From positions 1 through 5,952 of the forward strand of contig DIEE01000024.1 of assembly GCA_002418465.1 (NCBI GenBank): a stretch of DNA of 5,952 nt, in the 5' to 3' direction. Of the stretch, positions 1 to 5,171 are shown piece after piece (the first letter of the stretch is position 1; the number at the start of each line of letters is the position of its first letter). This DNA comes from Pseudomonas sp. UBA5782. GTDB taxonomy: Bacteria > Pseudomonadota > Gammaproteobacteria > Pseudomonadales > Pseudomonadaceae. The position numbers and the translations under genes are program-made. The notes beneath the pieces are model-generated. The model made no database searches and was not told where the DNA came from. It saw only the letters and a list, made by a program, of their open reading frames with translations.

Positions 1-414
1 CGCGCCGAAAGCCTTGTCGCGCTGGATGCGCTGGGTGTGCAGCAGGCCAGCGCACATCTGTGGCTCGGCGGCTGCCTGTTCTATCCCTGGCCCGCTGGCT
101 GCGCATCACCGCTCGGCGCCCATCCGGCGCACGACCGTGGTCGCTGGGTGCGCCAGCGCGACTGGCCGGCATTCGCCGCCTCGGCTGGCGCCGGCAGCTG
201 GCAACCGCTGCCGCGCCAGTCCTGGCTGGCGCCGGCGCGGGTCAGCGCCGATGAGCGCTGGCAGCCGTCGCAGTTCGCTGAATGGCTGGCGCAGTTGCCG
301 GCAGACAGTCACGCGCAACTGCTGGTGCGGCTGGAAGCGGATGGATGCGGCGCCTGGCAGGAGGTCGAACGGGTATTTCTGATCGCCGATCGATGGCCGC
401 ACCTGGACGAATGA
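1..414 (+). CDS. DUF1853-like conserved hypothetical protein, C-terminal part (partial)
   Basis: The reading frame is open from the first base to a TGA at 412-414, giving 137 residues with no start, so this is the 3' end of a gene that begins before the window. A GTG at 37 is in frame, but the frame is equally open upstream of it, so it is not taken as the start. The protein is rich in Trp, Pro and aromatic residues: a segment LFYPWP near residue 27, an HDRGRW-like motif after it, then a run of tryptophans around a PRQSWLAPAR segment. This pattern matches what I remember of the C-terminal half of DUF1853 proteins of proteobacteria, whose function is unknown to me. There is no signal peptide or membrane segment in the visible part. 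It ends 3 bp from the stop of the convergent PLP-enzyme gene. The coding call is firm; the family name is recalled rather than searched. Confidence 0.72.
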   Translation, partial: RAESLVALDALGVQQASAHLWLGGCLFYPWPAGCASPLGAHPAHDRGRWVRQRDWPAFAASAGAGSWQPLPRQSWLAPARVSADERWQPSQFAEWLAQLPADSHAQLLVRLEADGCGAWQEVERVFLIADRWPHLDE

Positions 415-417
415 ACG

Positions 418-1344
418 TCAGGCGCAGGGCATGCCGCGGCGGCCCTGCAACCCGCCGGTGTGGACGAAGATCAGCCGGGTGCCGGCGGCGAACTGCCCGC
501 CCTCGACCGCTTCGCGCAGCGCCAGCAGGGCCTTGGCTGTGTACAGCGGTTCCAGCGGCATGCCGCTTTGCTGCTCGCTTTCGGCGATGAAACCGCACAG
601 TTGCGCATCGATGCGGGCGAAACCGCCGCGGCTGGCCAAATGCAGCTGATAGCCGCCGTCCGCCACGCCGGCCTCGGCGAGCACCTCGCCGATACGCCGC
701 GCCACACCGTGATCGTCCGGTACCGCCATAGCGCCGTGCACCGGCCGCTCGCCTGCCTCGCCGAGCACCAGCCCGGCCAGTGTGGTGCCGGTGCCGGCGG
801 CAAGCCACCAGCCGTGGTAGTCGTCCCAGCCGAGATTGGCGAGTTGCCGGCGCGCCATGTCCACCAGCTCGATGCACCCCTGCGCGCCGGCCAGCCCGCC
901 GCCGCCTTCGGGCACCGCTTGCAGATCGGGATAACGCGCCATCCAGGGCTCCCAGAAATCCACCCGGTGCCGCGCACGGTAGCCGCCGTAGCCGAGCCAG
1001 TGCAGCTGCATGCCGAAATCCATGAGGTCGCGTACGGTCGGGGTGTCCTGGGGTTCGCCGCGCAGCAGGCCGACGCAGGCAAAGCCGAAACGCCGACCGG
1101 CGGCGGCCAGTGCATGCAGGTGGTTGGAATGCGCGCCGCCGAGGCTGATCACCCCACGCTTGCCGGTTGCAGCGGCCAGCGCCAGGTGCGGTTTGAGCTT
1201 GAACCACTTGTTGCCTGAGACCAGCGCGTCGATCCGGTCCAGGCGTAGCACCGCCACTTCGATGCCGGCTCGGTGCAGCCAGTCGAAACGCAACGGATGC
1301 AGATCGGCCCGGGGCGCCCAGGCAGGCAGCAGCGAAGAATTCAA
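418..1344 (-). CDS. PLP-dependent D-cysteine desulfhydrase / ACC deaminase family enzyme
   Basis: This is a 308-residue fold-type II PLP enzyme of the D-cysteine desulfhydrase / 1-aminocyclopropane-1-carboxylate deaminase family, presumably cytosolic, acting on a small D- or cyclic amino acid with release of ammonia. Seen in the sequence: SGNKWFKL with the expected Schiff-base lysine K46; GGAHSNHLHA with the substrate-carboxylate motif S73-N74-H75; the phosphate-binding loop AAGTGTT at 182-188; the cofactor-stacking Tyr268; and HTGG at 295-298. In ACC deaminase the residue after this Tyr is Glu and the residue in the later motif is Leu. Here they are T269 and T296, as in D-cysteine desulfhydrases. 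The start is taken as TTG (1342-1344), which overlaps the stop of the upstream gene. It gives the usual family length and leaves only a short leader before conserved sequence. No strong ribosome-binding site precedes it, consistent with translational coupling. The longer open frame to 1536 lies inside the neighbouring gene and is not used. The family is certain; the true substrate is not. Confidence 0.9.
   Translation of the reverse strand: MNSSLLPAWAPRADLHPLRFDWLHRAGIEVAVLRLDRIDALVSGNKWFKLKPHLALAAATGKRGVISLGGAHSNHLHALAAAGRRFGFACVGLLRGEPQDTPTVRDLMDFGMQLHWLGYGGYRARHRVDFWEPWMARYPDLQAVPEGGGGLAGAQGCIELVDMARRQLANLGWDDYHGWWLAAGTGTTLAGLVLGEAGERPVHGAMAVPDDHGVARRIGEVLAEAGVADGGYQLHLASRGGFARIDAQLCGFIAESEQQSGMPLEPLYTAKALLALREAVEGGQFAAGTRLIFVHTGGLQGRRGMPCA
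424..448. repeat. 7-bp perfect inverted repeat at the convergent gene ends
   Basis: GCAGGGC at 424-430 and GCCCTGC at 442-448 can pair around an 11-base GC-rich loop. The repeat lies inside the last codons of the minus-strand PLP-enzyme gene and just past the stop of the plus-strand gene. Neither side has a T-tract, so it is not a canonical intrinsic terminator. It could still slow polymerase or protect the 3' ends of transcripts from either strand, or be a chance product of high GC. Confidence 0.3.
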
Positions 1345-2690
1345 CCGACGGTGCGCAGCCGCTGGCTGGCCTTGTGGCGATCGCAGCAGCAGGACTCGCC
1401 GGCCACGTAGCGACCGGGAATGTCGACCCGCTCCAGCGGCGCGGCGCAGCGCTCGCCGCCGGGCAGCGCAGCGTTGCAGGTCGGCTGCTGGTAGTGCGCC
1501 AGCCATTCGCGGTACAGCGCCTCGCTGACGAAGCACTTGCCGGCCGCGTAGGCCTGTGGGTTGTCCAGGTAACGCAGGACGTCGGCCTGGGGAATGGTCA
1601 GATGGCCGGCGCCGGGGTGATAGACCACCAGCACCACGCCCAGCTCGCCAAGTTGTTCCAGGCGCCGGTCGACGACCGGCGCCGCGGCCTGCTCGCGCTT
1701 GAGCCGCTGAATATCCTGCTGCAGCTGGGTATCCAGCTCGTCACGATAGGCCAGTTCCACGTCGCGAACGGCGATCTGCTCCCGGTAGTCGGCCACCGCC
1801 AGGGCGATCCTTTCTTCCAGCTGCGCCTCGAACTGCGCGCGCAGCACGTCGGCCTCGATGCGCCCGTTGCGCTCGATGGCGCGCAGCTGGCGGGTCATTT
1901 CCTCGCGGGTCTTCTGGAAGCTGTCGGCCTGCTCGGCGAAGCGTGCCTGCCACTGCGAGACCACCATTTCCTGCTCGGCCAGCGCCTGCTGGAGAGCGGC
2001 GACCTCGTCGAGCAGGCGCTTCTGCTGCTGCTCGGCGGTCTGCTTGATGCGCGCCAGTTCCTCTTCATGGTTTTGCCCGAGACCGGCCAGGCGCAGCCGC
2101 TGCTGCTTCACCAGCACGGCAATTTTCTGCCGGTGCTCGAGGCCCATCTGCTCGGTGAGCTTTTCCACCAGCTCCTGCGAAGGATCGGCATACCAGGCGT
2201 CTTCGGCGGCGACCTGCAGGCGCTCCGGCGCCATCGCCGGCAGCACCGTTTCCTCCTCGGCGAGCAGGCCCAGGCTGTTGCGCTGCACCGCCTCGCGGAT
2301 CGCCTGGAAATCGCCGCGCTCGGCGCTCGGCTCCCACAGGTGCAGTTGCAGCCAGGCCACCGGCGTCTGGCTGCGGCAGGCCAGGCGAATCGGCCCGCCA
2401 CCGAGGTCCGGGCCACGCCCGGCGCGGTCCGCGAGATGGCGCAGGGGAATGTTCCAGCCGCTGTCGGCGGCGCCTTTGAGGTCGAAATCGAGGAAGAAGA
2501 ACACCGCTGAACGCACCTGCAGGCGTGGGTTGATCAGCACGTAGACGGCGCGCATCTGCCGGTCGGCGAAACCCGGGAGGTCGACCACGCCGTCGAGTAC
2601 CGCTTCGAATTCGGCGAACAGCATCTGCTTGCAGACGCTCTGCTCATCGAAAAACAGCACGGCCTCGACCATCTGCGGCTTGTTCTGCAT
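1341..2690 (-). CDS. Conserved hypothetical protein with long coiled coil and Cys/His-rich C-terminus
   Basis: The gene encodes a 449-residue protein whose function I do not recognise. The start is the ATG at 2688-2690, preceded by a good ribosome-binding site. The frame stays open to 2867, but that extension runs through a terminator-like hairpin and reads as low-quality peptide. Residues 1-165 look like a globular domain with an FFFLDFDL strand near 64-71 and a WLQLHLWEP segment near 113-121. Residues about 172-337 are almost unbroken Glu, Gln, Arg, Ala and Leu, a long coiled coil. Residues about 343-400 form a second small domain with a VVLVVYHPGAGHL segment. The tail holds C405, C415, C434, C435, C436 and H439, a possible metal site. 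There is no Walker A motif, membrane segment or signal peptide, so it is probably cytosolic and oligomeric. Its stop overlaps the start of the PLP-enzyme gene, so the two are likely co-transcribed. A structural or scaffold role is a guess from the coiled coil only. Confidence 0.88.
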   Translation of the reverse strand: MQNKPQMVEAVLFFDEQSVCKQMLFAEFEAVLDGVVDLPGFADRQMRAVYVLINPRLQVRSAVFFFLDFDLKGAADSGWNIPLRHLADRAGRGPDLGGGPIRLACRSQTPVAWLQLHLWEPSAERGDFQAIREAVQRNSLGLLAEEETVLPAMAPERLQVAAEDAWYADPSQELVEKLTEQMGLEHRQKIAVLVKQQRLRLAGLGQNHEEELARIKQTAEQQQKRLLDEVAALQQALAEQEMVVSQWQARFAEQADSFQKTREEMTRQLRAIERNGRIEADVLRAQFEAQLEERIALAVADYREQIAVRDVELAYRDELDTQLQQDIQRLKREQAAAPVVDRRLEQLGELGVVLVVYHPGAGHLTIPQADVLRYLDNPQAYAAGKCFVSEALYREWLAHYQQPTCNAALPGGERCAAPLERVDIPGRYVAGESCCCDRHKASQRLRTVG

Positions 2691-2694
2691 CGTT

Positions 2695-2704
2695 ACCCTT
2701 CCTC
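2695..2704 (-). promoter_or_regulatory. Ribosome-binding site of the coiled-coil protein gene
   Basis: Read on the minus strand, the purine-rich run GAGGAAGGG lies a few bases upstream of the ATG at 2690, with 5 bases between the last G and the start codon. This is the strongest Shine-Dalgarno-like sequence near any candidate start in this frame, and it decides the start over the longer open frame that reaches 2867. Confidence 0.75.
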
Positions 2705-2757
2705 GTTCTGCAATCGTCCGCTCGACGCGGTTCGCCCTCGACCCGGAGCTTCCCTGC

Positions 2758-2782
2758 AAAAAACCGCCCATCAGTTCGGGCG
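2758..2782 (-). terminator. Intrinsic terminator with T6 tract, minus strand
   Basis: Read on the minus strand, CGCCCG (2782-2777) pairs with TGGGCG (2770-2765), with one G-T wobble at the loop end, around a 6-base loop AACTGA. One G and six T (2763-2758) follow. This is a canonical Rho-independent terminator shape. It lies about 165 bp past the fadH stop and 67 bp before the ATG of the coiled-coil protein gene. It could be the final stop for fadH transcripts, or an attenuator if the promoter of the downstream gene lies above it. Confidence 0.75.
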
Positions 2783-2819
2783 AGTCTAGGGCATCAGCCT
2801 GCCGGGGCGATGTGACCGG

Positions 2820-2843
2820 CTTAGCAGCCAGCAACCTGCTAAG
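2820..2843. repeat. 8-bp perfect inverted repeat, possible operator or stem-loop
   Basis: CTTAGCAG (2820-2827) and CTGCTAAG (2836-2843) are exact inverted copies around an 8-base centre. No T-tract follows on either strand, so it does not look like an intrinsic terminator. Its lower GC than the surroundings and its dyad symmetry would fit a regulator binding site upstream of the coiled-coil protein gene, or an RNA stem. No matching regulator is visible in the window. Confidence 0.45.
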
Positions 2844-2880
2844 ACCGATTGTCGCGCAGAAATTCATTTCCCACGACGCA

Positions 2881-2917
2881 GATAAGGAAACTGCCCGGAC
2901 ACAAAGCGACCGGGCAG
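2881..2917 (-). terminator. Probable intrinsic terminator of fadH
   Basis: CTGCCCGG (2891-2898) and CCGGGCAG (2910-2917) form a perfect 8-bp stem with an 11-base loop. On the minus strand the stem is followed by TTTCCTTATC (2890-2881), a moderately T-rich tail. It begins 28 bp after the fadH stop, the usual place for its terminator. The interrupted T-tract makes it weaker on paper than the second hairpin at 2758-2782. Confidence 0.65.
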
Positions 2918-2945
2918 CGGATACAACGGGACAGAAAAGCGGGGA

Positions 2946-4979
2946 TCAGATCGCCGCGGCGAGTCGCGAGCCCTGGTTGATCGCGCGCTTGGCGTCCAGC
3001 TCCACGGCCACGTCGGCACCGCCGATCAGGTGCACCTGCTGGCCGGCATCGAGCAGGCCGTCGTGCAGCTCGCGCAGCGGGTCCTGGCCGGCGCAGACGA
3101 TGATGGTGTCCACCGCCAGCAGCTGCGGCTCGCCTTCGCCGATGCGGATGTGCAGGCCGGCGTCGTCGACCTCGAGGTATTCCACCGAATTGAGCATCTG
3201 CACCTGCTTGTTCTTCAGGCCGGTACGGTGAATCCAGCCGGTGGTCTTGCCGAGGCCGTCGCCGACCTTGGTCTTCTTGCGCTGCAGGAGGAACACCTGG
3301 CGCGCCGGCGCCGGCACATCGGCCTTGATCCCGGCCACTCCGCCGCGTGCTTCCAGCGCGGTGTCGATGCCCCATTCGTGCCAGAAGGCATCGCGATCGA
3401 GGCTGGTGGAATTGCCCTGGTGGGTGATGAACTCGGAGACGTCGAAGCCGATGCCGCCAGCGCCGATCACCGCGACGCGCTGGCCGACCGGCTTGCGTCC
3501 GAGGATGGCGTCCAGGTAGCTGATCACCTTGGGATTGTCGATGCCGGGAATCGCCGGCGTGCGCGGGGCGATGCCGGTGGCCAGGATGATCTCGTCGTAG
3601 CCGCCGGCGACCAGTTCCTCGACGCCAACGCGGGCGTTCAGGCGCAGCTCGACGCCGCTGGTCTCCAGCTTGCGCTTGAAGTAGCGCAGGGTCTCGAAGA
3701 ACTCCTCCTTGCCCGGCACCCGCTTGGCGACGTTGAACTGCCCGCCGATCTCGCTGGCTGCGTCGAACAGGGTCACCCGATGACCGCGCTCGGCGGCGAC
3801 GCTGGCGGCGGACAACCCGGCCGGGCCGGCGCCGACCACGGCGATTTTCTTCACGGCGCTGGTGGCGATGTAGTTCAGCTCGGTCTCGTGGCAGGCGCGC
3901 GGGTTGACCAGGCAGGTGGTCAGCTTTCCGCCGAAGGTGTGGTCCAGGCAGGCCTGGTTGCAGCCGATGCAGGTATTGATCTCGTCGCTGCGCCCTTCTG
4001 TGGCCTTGTTGACGAACTCCGGATCGGCGAGGAACGGCCGCGCCATCGAGACCATGTCGGCGTCGCCCTCGGCCAGCACCTGCTCGGCGACTTCCGGGGT
4101 GTTGATGCGGTTGGTGGTGATCAGCGGAATGCTCACCTCGCCCTTGAGCTTGGCGGTGACCTTGGTGAAGGCGGCGCGCGGCACCTTGGTGGCGATGGTC
4201 GGGATACGCGCCTCGTGCCAGCCGATGCCGGTGTTGATGAGGGTGGCGCCGGCCTTTTCGATGGCCTTGGCCAGGGTGACGATCTCGTCCCAGCTGCTGC
4301 CGCCTTCCACCAGATCGAGCATCGACAGGCGATAGATGATGATGAAGTTCGGCCCGACCGACTCGCGCACGCGACGCACGATCTCCACCGGCAGGCGCAT
4401 GCGGTTCTCGTAGCAGCCGCCCCAGCGGTCAGTGCGCTGGTTGGTGTGGGCGGCGAGGAACTGGTTGATGAAGTAACCCTCGGAACCCATGATTTCCACA
4501 CCGTCGTACTCGGCCACCTGGGCCAGGCTGGAGCAGGTGACGAAGTCGGCGATCTGCTTCTCGATGCCCTCCTCGTCCAGCTCGTGGGGCTTGAACGGGT
4601 TGATCGGCGCCTGGATCGCGCTCGGCGCCACCGATTTCGGGCTGTAGGCGTAGCGCCCGGCGTGGAGGATCTGCATGCAGATCTTGCCGCCCGCTTCGTG
4701 CACCGCCTGGGTGACGATGCGGTGCTTTTCCGCTTCCTCGGGCGTGGTCAGCTTGGCCGCACCCGAATACACCCCACCTTCCACGTTCGGGCCGATACCT
4801 CCGGTCACCATCAGGCCGACGCCGCCGCGCGCTCGCTCGGCGAAATACGCCGCCATGCGCTCGAAGCCATCCGGCTTTTCTTCCAGACCGGTGTGCATCG
4901 AACCCATCAGGGTGCGGTTGCGCAGCGTGGTGAAACCCAGGTCGAGGGGCGCGAGCAGGTGCGGATAGGTGGCGGTCAT
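2946..4979 (-). CDS. fadH: NADPH-dependent 2,4-dienoyl-CoA reductase
   Basis: The 677-residue protein reduces 2,4-dienoyl-CoA with NADPH during beta-oxidation of unsaturated fatty acids. It matches the one-chain bacterial enzyme (E. coli FadH is about 672 residues) carrying FMN, FAD and one 4Fe-4S cluster. Residues 1 to about 335 form the old yellow enzyme-like barrel, with GSMHTGLEE at 26-34 and HAGRY at 106-110. Catalytic Tyr169 in GSEGYF and His255 in GWHEAR correspond to E. coli Tyr166 and His252. Cluster cysteines are C337, C340, C344 and C356. The FAD-binding GAGPAG is at 383-388, and a second dinucleotide motif GAGGIG, expected for NADPH, is at 506-511. The ATG at 4979 is preceded by GGAG at 4 bases and gives the family length; the open frame to 5162 runs through the promoter region and is rejected. 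Terminator-like hairpins on both the near and far side of the downstream gap suggest it is a single-gene transcript. No key residue is missing. Confidence 0.97.
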   Translation of the reverse strand: MTATYPHLLAPLDLGFTTLRNRTLMGSMHTGLEEKPDGFERMAAYFAERARGGVGLMVTGGIGPNVEGGVYSGAAKLTTPEEAEKHRIVTQAVHEAGGKICMQILHAGRYAYSPKSVAPSAIQAPINPFKPHELDEEGIEKQIADFVTCSSLAQVAEYDGVEIMGSEGYFINQFLAAHTNQRTDRWGGCYENRMRLPVEIVRRVRESVGPNFIIIYRLSMLDLVEGGSSWDEIVTLAKAIEKAGATLINTGIGWHEARIPTIATKVPRAAFTKVTAKLKGEVSIPLITTNRINTPEVAEQVLAEGDADMVSMARPFLADPEFVNKATEGRSDEINTCIGCNQACLDHTFGGKLTTCLVNPRACHETELNYIATSAVKKIAVVGAGPAGLSAASVAAERGHRVTLFDAASEIGGQFNVAKRVPGKEEFFETLRYFKRKLETSGVELRLNARVGVEELVAGGYDEIILATGIAPRTPAIPGIDNPKVISYLDAILGRKPVGQRVAVIGAGGIGFDVSEFITHQGNSTSLDRDAFWHEWGIDTALEARGGVAGIKADVPAPARQVFLLQRKKTKVGDGLGKTTGWIHRTGLKNKQVQMLNSVEYLEVDDAGLHIRIGEGEPQLLAVDTIIVCAGQDPLRELHDGLLDAGQQVHLIGGADVAVELDAKRAINQGSRLAAAI

Positions 4980-4983
4980 GGTG

Positions 4984-4987
4984 TCTC
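4984..4987 (-). promoter_or_regulatory. Ribosome-binding site of fadH
   Basis: On the minus strand GGAG precedes the ATG at 4979 with 4 intervening bases (ACAC). It supports that ATG over the longer open frame that extends to 5162. Confidence 0.7.
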
Positions 4988-5043
4988 CGGAATCGGGCTG
5001 TGGCACGGATGTCCCCTCATCTGCGGAGGGAATCGATGGGCAG

Positions 5044-5072
5044 ACGATAGTTAGCGCGCCGGGCTCGCTCAA
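5044..5072 (-). promoter_or_regulatory. Candidate sigma-70 promoter for fadH
   Basis: Read on the minus strand, TTGAGC (5072-5067) and TATCGT (5049-5044) are 17 bp apart. Each matches the -35 and -10 consensus at four of six positions. It lies about 65 bp upstream of the fadH ATG in the only AT-richer part of this intergenic region. This is a pattern match by eye, without transcription start data. Confidence 0.45.
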
Positions 5073-5099
5073 TGATCGAAAGTGACAACTTATTGATCG
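5073..5099. promoter_or_regulatory. Paired TGATCG direct repeats, possible activator site
   Basis: TGATCG occurs at 5073-5078 and again at 5094-5099, 21 bp start to start, which is two helical turns. Between them lies the small dyad AAGT-GACA-ACTT (5080-5091). The group sits immediately upstream of the candidate fadH -35 box, the place where a transcription activator usually binds, and also upstream of the divergent plus-strand gene. The regulator is unknown; I do not recognise the motif as a known fatty-acid regulator box. Confidence 0.4.
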
Positions 5100-5115
5100 C
5101 AGCGTGCAGCGCGGG

Positions 5116-5144
5116 TTGGCAAGCCGGACGCAGCTGCCTACCCT
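5116..5144 (+). promoter_or_regulatory. Candidate promoter of the nitrilase-like gene (sigma-70 or sigma-54-like)
   Basis: TTGGCA (5116-5121) is five of six for a sigma-70 -35 box, with TACCCT (5139-5144), a poor -10, 17 bp later. The same stretch also has a sigma-54-like arrangement: TGGCA at 5117-5121 and GCA at 5130-5132, with the GG and GC doublets at the required 10-base separation, though the T-T before GC is absent. Either reading leaves a short leader before the ATG at 5172. Both are weak matches and only one or neither may be real. Confidence 0.25.
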
Positions 5145-5162
5145 GTGCGCGACCCTATTCAT

Positions 5163-5166
5163 GGAG
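5163..5166 (+). promoter_or_regulatory. Ribosome-binding site of the nitrilase-like gene
   Basis: GGAG lies 5 bases before the ATG at 5172. It selects this start over the nearby out-of-frame ATG at 5161. Confidence 0.7.
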
Positions 5167-5171
5167 CGCCC

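Noticed and set aside
1374..2510. A 378-codon open frame on the plus strand opposite the coiled-coil protein gene
   Set aside because: The Leu/Gln/His-rich peptide is the antisense shadow of the Gln/Glu/Leu-rich coiled coil. It has no start signals or domains of its own.
2783..2788. TAGACT on the minus strand as a -10 box for the coiled-coil gene
   Set aside because: The hexamer 17 bp upstream does not resemble a -35 box, and the site lies immediately before the terminator hairpin.
2691..2867. N-terminal extension of the coiled-coil protein
   Set aside because: The frame is open, but it passes through the T6 hairpin at 2758-2782, and the strong ribosome-binding site lies just before the ATG at 2690.
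4999..5014. A TGGCAC sequence resembling a sigma-54 -24 element
   Set aside because: There is no GC doublet at the -12 position, and on the plus strand it would lie about 170 bp before the next gene with other candidates nearer.
3030..5054. A 674-codon open frame on the plus strand opposite fadH
   Set aside because: It mirrors fadH almost exactly. The predicted peptide is a repetitive Ala/Gly/Asp/Leu/His-rich composition typical of the antisense frame of a GC-rich gene, with no recognisable domain. fadH itself has every family motif.
4980..5162. N-terminal extension of FadH
   Set aside because: The extension would cover the promoter candidates and make the protein about 60 residues longer than the family. 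The ATG at 4979 has a ribosome-binding site and begins right at the conserved sequence.
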